64,000 nt of DNA from Microbotryum silenes-acaulis (Eukaryota > Basidiomycota > Microbotryomycetes > Microbotryales > Microbotryaceae). Position 1 is the stretch's first letter. The number at the start of each line of letters is the position of its first letter. Of the stretch, positions 57,256 through 64,000 are shown piece by piece. The position numbers were made by a program, and so were the translations under genes. The stretch lies in assembly GCA_003665825.1 (NCBI GenBank), contig QPFY01000007.1, forward strand, positions 558,001 through 622,000, written 5' to 3'. Below the pieces are notes generated by a model, which was given only the letters and a program-made list of their open reading frames with translations, had not been told where the DNA came from and did no database searches.

Positions 57256-60200
57256 CTACAACTCATCCTTGACCCTCTCCACATCTTCCTCGTCCTCGAC
57301 TACGGTGGGAGTTTCCTCAGTAACTGTTGCCGCAGGTGCAGACTCGGCAGGCTCGGCTTCTTCTGTCGTTGTCGTGGGCGTCACGAGCGTGTCTTGGTCT
57401 GCTTCCTCCGGGGCCTGCTTGTGCTCCTCGGCCGACGCAGTCTCCTCAGCTTGCAAGAGCGCCTCATCAACCTCAACATCCTTGTCAGGGAGAGCCACGA
57501 AGCCCGGAGCAGCAGGTTTTTCCGCCGTTTCCTCCGCCTCTTTAACATTGGGTACAGCCGCCTCGGCGGGTGCAGGTTCAGCAATGGCGGGTTCCTCCGA
57601 AGCTGTCGTCGACGAAGGTGTCGTAGGAGGTGCAAGTATCGCTTCTAAATCGGCATCATCGTCGAGATTGAAGTCGAGAAGATCCGAGTCCTTATCGTCC
57701 TCGTCATCGTCGTCCGCTTCTTCAGCCTCTGTTTGAGGCTCGTCCGAAGTGACAACGTTCTCCTCGATCTGTTGTTGAGCATCTTCAACGTGTCGAGTAG
57801 GTCGATGGGGGGGTTGATGCTCGAGAGGATCAAAGACCTTCTCGGACTGTTCCTTGGGTGATGGGGCCTCCTCGATAACTTCGGAAGCAGGTCCAAGAGT
57901 TGGTACGACCTCGTCGAGTTGCGAAGGCCCTTCCTCGACCTTCTCCTTCTCCACCTCATCGGTCTGAGTACCCGCATCGACCAATGTCGACTTCTCCACG
58001 ACGACCGGCTCCGCCACCTCCGCCTCCTCCGCCTCCTCAATCTCAATCTCAGGTTCAGGCGCCGCCTTCGCAGTCGCATTCTGATAGGCCCCCATCACAT
58101 CCTGTCCAAACTCCCCCGAGCCACCAGGAAGGTCGAACGCGTCGTCCACCGCTTCCTCACTGGTCACGGCGGCTGCTTTGAGTGTTCCAGTCTCGAGTGG
58201 CAAAGAAGCTTCGACTTCAATCTCGGCTTGGGCGGAAGCGGTGGCAGTAGCATCGATATCGACGGTCTCCTCCTCAAGCTGGGTCGCGTCGTCAACGACG
58301 GATTTAGGTGGTGGCGTAGGCGTCGCTTCGAAATGAACCGGTTCCTCAGTCGTCGCACCGAGTACAGGTTCTTGAGCGGGCGTAGGAGCAAGTGGGTATT
58401 CACTCGCCATCGTCGCCGTCTCGTCGACCGGAACAGGCTCGACGATCTCCACACGTCCATCAACGATGTCCTCCATGACCTCGGATTCTTCGATAGGCGC
58501 TTGAGCTTCTTCTACAACTTCAGTGATGAGCGTCGCGTCGATCTCTGGGAATGCATGATCGAAGGGTTGTTTAAGCTCGACTTCGGTCGGAGGGGAAACG
58601 TCGAAAGCTTCGACGGGCGCATCGACGGGGGTCGTTTCTTCCAGTACGAGTTCGGGTGCTTCGGAGACGGGTGCGGTGTCGAGGGCTTCTTCATCTTGAA
58701 AAAGTAATTCTTTGACCTCGGGCGTTACTGGTGCTTCCGCTTGTTCGTTAATGTCCTCCTTCGCGGGTGGTGCCACTTCGACGGATGTGACCTCCTCTTC
58801 GAGTAGAGCGTTCGTGTTGTCCGAAACGGGGACATCCTTCGACTCCTCGACATGAGTTTTGACCTCAAGGGGCGAGTCAGAGTCATCCTTGACGAGTTCG
58901 GATTCGACCAGCGTCGCAAAGACACTGTCCTCTTGTTCAAACTCGTCGTCGTCATCGTCGTCGTCGTCCTCCTCAGATTCTTGAGGAACGACGACCTTCT
59001 CCGGCTCCGGCTCCGGTTCCTTGACCTCCTCCACCTTGTTCTCCACCTCCACTTCGGAAAGAGGGATCGAGACAGCCTCCTTGGGTACGTTCGCCTCCTC
59101 AACGACGATCGCTGCAGGCGCCTCCTCCTTACTAACCCATTGCTCGGTCTGAGGTTCGACTTCCTCCTTGATCGTTAGAACAGGTTCGGCCGTTTTGTTC
59201 TCCTTGTCATCCTTGTGCAATATCGTGTTGACGACCGATGCGTCCTCTTCCTCCTCATCCTCGTCATCGTCGTCATCATTGTCGTCATCATCGTCATCGG
59301 CAAGCATCGTCCCGTTGTTCATTTTCGCGATCACAAAGTTCTGCCCCTGCGTTGCCAGAGCCCCGACGGTGGTGATGACCGTCATCACGACTTCACTCCC
59401 ATGCCTCTTGACCAACTGCCCGACCTTCTTGACCATAGGACCGACCTTGTCCACGACTTGGGCGATCGTACCTTCTTCTTCCCCGTTCCCACCCGTCGAG
59501 GTCGAGGGTAGCCATTCATCCAAAATGTCTGCACCACCGGGGACGACTCTCTCCAACAGCTTGCCCGAAATTTGACTGGTTCTCCCTACGATTTGACCCA
59601 TCAAACCGGCGACTCGAACACCTTTATTGACGACCCTTCTTTTGAAAACGTAAGCGCAACACAAGCCGAAGAACACCAACGCGGCCAAGAGGATCAACCT
59701 ATCCAAAAAATCGGCCTTCTCCAAGGAGGTGATCAAGGCTTTGGAGACGTTCAGCAGGGACGATAAGGTCGAGTAGGATTCGTTGGTCATTTGCAAGGTC
59801 GAGGTTTGTTGTTCTAGGGCTTCGTTGGTCAGGACCGAACGGTCGACTTCGGTTTGCATCAGTTGGAGAGTGCGACGCAGACCTTCAGTCACGTCCGAGG
59901 TGGCGGACATGAGGGCGTCGTCGGCACTGGGTGGGGAAGGAATCGGAATGAGCACAGGAAGAAAGATCAGGTTTCCCAACGAAAAACTGACGATTGATCG
60001 GCCGCTCCCCTCCCCTGTCCCATCATCGGAGACGTGGGCTGCAAACCTTGACTCCGCGTGTGGTATGCGGCTTTGCTATTCGTCGCAGCGAACAATTCTT
60101 CCCTGCCCGTCATGGGTCGAGCTTGGTCGATCAGTTTCTTGGACGCGAGCACGGCGGCTCGGTATTGCTTCGAGACGCTGTGATGGTGGATGGGGTCGGG

Positions 60201-60672
60201 GAGGTTAGAAAGAGAGAGTTCTGCACAGCGTGAAGTTGGGTACGTACGCGTCGAATAGTTGTTGTACGTGTTGAACATGTTGCAATCCGGCCCTTCGATC
60301 GCGTGCCCTGTCGAGGTCGTCGACTTGAAGTTTGAGTTCCTGAGCGAGTGTGCACGTCGGATAAAGCGGTGCATTCGATTAGGAAAAGAGTCAAGGTCGC
60401 TGCTTTGCAAGCATGCACGATAGTCACTCGAACCGATGACGGACCTCGACATCCCTCTTGATCGCATGCAACTCGTTCCTCAAGCCGGCGACGAGCGCCT
60501 CATGCTGCTGCATCGGCCCATCGCAATGACTCAATTGGGGGAGTTGGAATTGGAACAAGTCGTCGAAACGGACGGAGAGCGAATCGACGAGTTGGAGCAG
60601 TTCGGTAGGCAGTTCGGCCGGGCCGGGACGTTCTCGCGGAGGCGCGACGGGGGTGTGTGCGGGCGGTGGCAT
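57256..60672 (-). CDS. SEC20: ER SNARE SEC20 with long acidic lumenal tail ending KDEL
   Basis: Four exons (60672-60445, 60339-60248, 60177-60034, 59926-57256) give 1044 residues. SEC20 is a Q-SNARE for Golgi-to-ER retrograde vesicles. The N-terminal cytoplasmic part is helical (LVDSLSVRFDDLFQFQLPQL, LKLQVDDLDRARDRRAGLQH). The SNARE-like region ATSDVTEGLRRTLQLMQTE with STLQMTNESYSTLSSLL is typical of Sec20/BNIP1. It is followed by one membrane helix at about residues 230-252 (LILLAALVFFGLCCAYVF). About 790 further residues are dominated by Glu/Asp/Pro/Ala/Val, and the protein ends VERVKDEL, a KDEL-type ER retrieval signal (yeast Sec20 ends HDEL). The exon 3 donor GTCTCC was chosen because the better-looking GTTTGC upstream breaks the phase. 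Confidence 0.88.
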
Positions 60673-61046
60673 TGTTGGCTCCAGTCGATTCTACAAGGTG
60701 GTGGTGGCGAGGTCGAGCGAGGGGGGACTGATACCATGCGATGCGCGGCAGTTCGAGGTGAGGTGTACTGTCAGCCTGCCAGTGGAGGTGTGGGAAGGGG
60801 GGGGCCAACGGTAACACTCGTGACGAACGACCTCCACGCTTCCAACCCGCCGGCAAACCGAGCATTAGCTTTGGAACGTATTAGCCGATTAGTAAGTAAC
60901 CTCCCCCGGCCGGCGTCGTCATTTCGCGCATTTCGCACCCACGCGACCCAAATCGAATTCGCACCGGAACTTTGGAACCGCGCTCGCATCTCCTCCTCTC
61001 CGCTCTCTCTCCCCCCTCACTACACTCTCTCCAGCTCGCTACGACC
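60673..61046. promoter_or_regulatory. divergent promoter region of SEC20 and MGE1
   Basis: 374 bp between the start codons of two divergent genes. A C/T-rich run precedes MGE1. No TATA box recognised. Confidence 0.5.
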
Positions 61047-61994
61047 ATGTTCCAATCCGCTGGTCGAACGCTCTTACGAGCGGCTCCATCGTCCGCTTCG
61101 TCCTCGATGAACGTCGCCGCTCGACCAGCGTTCCGGAGTGTCGTCCTCGGCGCCACTACTCCCATTCCCACTCCCACTCCCACTCCCGCTTCGTCGTTCC
61201 CTTCCCCCTACCTGCGATCCTTCTCCACCACCCGACCATCCCGCTCTGAAACAGCCAAACCCAAAGCAGAGACCAGTAAAGCAGAAGAGGGCGCCGCTTC
61301 CGCTACGGCTACGGCAGCACCGACCGACAAGACCGCCGAACTGACGCAGCAACTCGAGGAAAAGAACAAGATTATCGCCGAGCTCAAGGTCAGTCTTGTG
61401 GAAGCTTACGTTCCTTTTGCCATCATCTGTTTACCTCTCGTAATCGTGTCGCCACAGGACGCCCGCTTGCGTTCTCTCGCGGACTATGAGAACCTACAAA
61501 AGATCTCGACGAGAGAAAAAGCCCAAGCCAAAGACTTTGCCCTTCAATCGTTCGCCAAGGACCTCATCTCTTCGATCGACATCCTAGTCCTCGCGCTTCG
61601 TTCGCTACCTCCGAATAAACTCGATCCTTCCCAAGGCGCTTCGAAGGATTTGATCGATTTACATCAGGGCGTTTCGTTGACCAAGAATTCGATCCTCCAA
61701 ACGTTGGAGAGGAATGGGGTCAAGGCGTTCGATCCGACGGGGGAGATTTTTGATCCGAATCGACACGAGGCGTTGTATCAGGCGCCTGTGCCGGGCAAGG
61801 AACCGGGCACGGTCTTGGAGTGTCAGGAAATTGGATGTGAGTGCCCCATGGGGGGAGAGGCTGAAGCGGATTCTCTAGTCGAGGGGAGGCGAAAATCTCA
61901 CTTCGAGCCCCTGACGAACTCCTTTGCAGATATGATCAAGGATCGCCTTTTGCGACCAGCCAAGGTCGGCGTAGTTGCTGGCGAATCCTCATAA
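61047..61994 (+). CDS. MGE1: mitochondrial GrpE nucleotide-exchange factor
   Basis: Three exons (61047-61388, 61458-61836, 61930-61994) give 261 residues. MGE1 releases ADP from mitochondrial Hsp70 during protein import and folding. The N-terminus is a basic, Ser/Ala-rich presequence (MFQSAGRTLLRAAPSS, cleavage likely near RSFSTTRPSR). A long coiled-coil helix follows (TQQLEEKNKIIAELK, DARLRSLADYENLQKISTRE), then the four-helix bundle (FAKDLISSIDILVLALRSL). The C-terminal beta domain has GVKAFDPTGEIFDPNRHEAL and, across the last intron, IGYMIKDRLLRPAKVGVV. All phases close. Confidence 0.96.
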   Translation: MFQSAGRTLLRAAPSSASSSMNVAARPAFRSVVLGATTPIPTPTPTPASSFPSPYLRSFSTTRPSRSETAKPKAETSKAEEGAASATATAAPTDKTAELTQQLEEKNKIIAELKVSLVEAYVPFAIICLPLVIVSPQDARLRSLADYENLQKISTREKAQAKDFALQSFAKDLISSIDILVLALRSLPPNKLDPSQGASKDLIDLHQGVSLTKNSILQTLERNGVKAFDPTGEIFDPNRHEALYQAPVPGKEPGTVLECQEIGCECPMGGEAEADSLVEGRRKSHFEPLTNSFADMIKDRLLRPAKVGVVAGESS

Positions 61995-62368
61995 TAAACT
62001 TAGGGGACATCCCTGAAGAATGATGCAGGTTGGGTCCGCACGACTGAAGGAGTAACGAACCATCGTCTCGATTCCGGCGATAATGGCGGGGAGATGACGA
62101 CGTTTGTACGAATGGAAGAAGAATTAGCAAAACACAGCAGATATGATCATCTCTGCAACGGAATTTCCTTCGATGATGATGCACGAAGGACACTTGTGTG
62201 TATGTGAAGTAATGAAATCAACCCCCACTTACCACCCCTCCCCAAAAGAAAACCCACGTCCCGGTCCTAATTCTCCAACTCGTTCGAGCCAAGGCATTCC
62301 TGGCTTCTATGCGTTGAATCATTCCATTACAAGATTGGAGAAACACGTTTTGTCTCATCTACCTTTCC
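61995..62368. other. convergent intergenic region between MGE1 and thioesterase
   Basis: 374 bp with the two 3' ends facing each other. No gene seen. Confidence 0.45.
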
Positions 62369-63568
62369 TTACTCTACTTGCGTCTCCCCATCCTCCGAAA
62401 ACTTGACGTTTTGCTCAGACTTCAACGCCAAAGCGATGTATTTCGTATGTGAGCCTGGGGATATGATCAGAAATTCGATGATCAGGCTTGTTTGCTCCTT
62501 CGAGCGAAGAGGTTATAGAATCGACGCGTACCGTAAGCGAGCAACTTGCCCGTGTTGGTGGAGAACATTTCGATGCGCGTGTAGGCGAGGGTTTTACCTG
62601 TCAACGCACGGGGACGCGGGAGGAAATTAGAGGTGGAGGTGGGGACGGGGAAGAAAAGATGCTAGGGTGGTTTACCTTGTCCGATCACTTGAGCTTGTAA
62701 TCTGACCGTTTCACCCAACGGAGCGGCGCGGACGAACCTGAAGGTGTCGGGAGAAAAGTTTTCTTCTCCATCAGCCGCTACCCAACTCTTTTACATTCCT
62801 CAAAAGAATCAAATTCCCTAACGCTCCAAGGTGTGCTTGTGACTCACGTGACGTTGATATCCGTACTCACGCCGGTCATCCATAACCCCCTGCTCGAAAG
62901 CGCGAGGGAACCCATCGAATCGACCAGGGACGAGGTGAGACCACCGTGGAGGGACTGTGGTGAACGGTGGAAGCTTGGTAGGGGATGAGTGGGTTTACCC
63001 GCAGATTCGATGGTGGGATCGACGACTGACGCCGACTCGGTTGACTAGCCCACGGGTATGGAACGCGGGATCAGTAAGGTTGGGATGGCCGAGACGGAGG
63101 ATTGAAAAAGTGGGGGGGTGTGGGGGTGAAAGGTGAAGCCGCGAACGAGACCATCGCACGATAGATAGGACCCCCAAAAAGAAGAGAGCAGCCTGAGCCT
63201 GAATCAGCCTCAAATTGATTCGTGAAGCTGTCTAGTGTGTCCGCTGAACTGACTCTGATGCTGCTTCACCACCATCTCGGCCTCGACGACGCCCGGTGTA
63301 GGGACCTGGGTCAACTTGAGGTGTCCGAACGAGTTGGCGTCGTGGCCGGCGTTCTTGAGGAAGCTCTGTGGGAAGGGGTAAGAGTAGGGGTCGGTATATG
63401 AGATGTCGGATCAACTGATTCACTGGGACGGTGGATCGTTCACGGACCTGCCATACGCGCTCCACAAAAGCTTTCGACGCGCTGTGACCGGATATCGAGA
63501 GTGAGTGGGAGATGGTAGCGAGGGTCAGATCTAGTACGAAGCAAGAATATAGGATACACTCACGCCAT
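62369..63568 (-). CDS. hotdog-fold acyl-CoA thioesterase (ACOT13-like)
   Basis: Eight exons (63568-63564, 63481-63448, 63365-63254, 63044-63031, 62954-62848, 62737-62676, 62597-62532, 62454-62369) give 161 residues, all phases closing. The family hydrolyses acyl-CoA thioesters. The hotdog signature is NRVGSLHGGLTSSLVDSMGS, with the HGG turn and the Asp of the central helix, and NRVG comes from a 14 nt exon. It is followed by TDINVTFVRAAPLGETVRL, a QVIGQGKTLAYTRIEM strand pair, and the typical end AYGSHTKYIAL. The first coding exon is ATGGC only. The N-terminal helix AASKAFVERVWQSFLKNAG matches fungal relatives. Every junction has GT and AG, which makes the small exons credible. It is divergent from, and perhaps overlapping, SLD2. 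Confidence 0.85.
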
Positions 63569-63883
63569 TCCGGGATCGACTGTAACCGACGCCAAGACAA
63601 GAGCGAAAGCGATCGCCGATTCCAATTCCCGGCCGCGTCGACCCGCTCGTCTTCTGCTTCTCTCTCCATCCACCGCCCCACTTGCACGTACTCGGACTCC
63701 GCCCTTCCCATCCTTTCCAGCCCTTCATCTCCCCCACCCCTCTGCCCAACCTGCCTCCCACCACCTCCGACTCCGCGCGGGCCTCGCTCAAGCTCGAGCT
63801 CAAAGCATGGGAGAACCAATTCCGTCGTACCCACAGCGGAACAGATCCCACCAAAGAGGATATCAAAAAGGATATTCCGATAG
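63512..63883 (+). CDS. SLD2: DNA replication regulator SLD2, N-terminal exons (gene continues past window)
   Basis: The exon 63721-63883 encodes the conserved SLD2/DRC1 (RecQL4-like) N-terminus: LKLELKAWENQFRR followed by GTDPTKEDIKKDIP. It ends with GTGAGT and the following intron runs to the window edge. SLD2 is phosphorylated by S-phase CDK to bind Dpb11 and start replication; this region binds the initiation machinery. The acceptor CCTTTCCAG at 63720 starts the exon in phase 0. No ATG lies between it and 63568 on this strand. The nearest workable start is ATG at 63512 (ATGGTAGCGAGG followed by GTCAGA), which would overlap the thioesterase intron 1 on the other strand. The start is therefore tentative, while the identity of the second exon is good. 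Confidence 0.6.
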   Translation: MVARVRSSTKQEYRIHSRHSGIDCNRRQDKSESDRRFQFPAASTRSSSASLSIHRPTCTYSDSALPILSSPSSPPPLCPTCLPPPPTPRGPRSSSSSKHGRTNSVVPTAEQIPPKRISKRIFR

Positions 63884-64000
63884 GTGAGTGAAAAGCCCCT
63901 CTCTTGGCTGTGTAGGGCGTGTGGCTCTTTCCTCCTGTGATCGTCTCTGATCGCGTATGTGTGTGGGGTGGGGGCTGGGTCCAAACTCAAAAACTGACTT

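Noticed and set aside
1..64000. CRISPR arrays, rRNA genes and complete tRNA genes
   Set aside because: Not expected for CRISPR in a eukaryote and none seen. No rRNA motifs, and no segment with both A and B boxes plus a paired acceptor stem was found by eye.

Overview
The window is nuclear DNA of an intron-rich basidiomycete fungus, most likely from the Pucciniomycotina (Microbotryomycetes-like yeasts). That placement is inferred from gene architecture only: many 50-110 nt GT..AG introns, very small coding exons, GC-rich coding sequence, and basidiomycete-style orthologues. Gene models were built by hand from reading frames, splice signals and family motifs. Exon lists are in the evidence fields, and almost all phases close without a remainder.

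Layout. The left edge (1-844) is the 5' end of a Ty1/copia retrotransposon on the minus strand. Next come IMP dehydrogenase (-) and pyridoxal kinase (+), sharing a 401 bp divergent promoter, then an AGGF1-like OCRE/FHA/G-patch protein (-) and a small single-pass membrane protein (+). A giant 16-exon HUWE1/TOM1 HECT ubiquitin ligase of about 4031 residues fills 10.4-23.7 kb (-). From 24.1 to 35.1 kb lies a DNA transposon of about 10.9 kb. It has 18 bp terminal inverted repeats, a 43 bp internal inverted repeat, AGATATCT-rich ends, two degenerate repeat arrays, a tnp2/CACTA-like transposase and two further spliced genes I do not recognise. A gene-poor stretch (35.1-37.0 kb) follows.

The right half is housekeeping: a FYVE zinc-finger protein (+), a BET bromodomain protein (BDF1-like, -) divergent from the TATA-binding protein (+), ER glucosidase I (+), nucleolar ESF1 (+), a Golgi-type glycosyltransferase-like protein (+), a TXNDC17-like thioredoxin (+), the ER SNARE SEC20 with a huge acidic C-terminal tail ending in KDEL (-), mitochondrial GrpE/MGE1 (+), a hotdog thioesterase (-), and the first exons of SLD2 (+) running off the right end.

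Functional links are local. BDF1 and TBP are both TFIID-associated factors and share an intergenic region. Glucosidase I, SEC20 and the glycosyltransferase all act in the secretory pathway but are not an operon-like unit. The least explained part is the 24-35 kb element. Two splice junctions (pyridoxal kinase, glucosidase I) are each out of frame by one base at the same sequence, CACGGTAAG.
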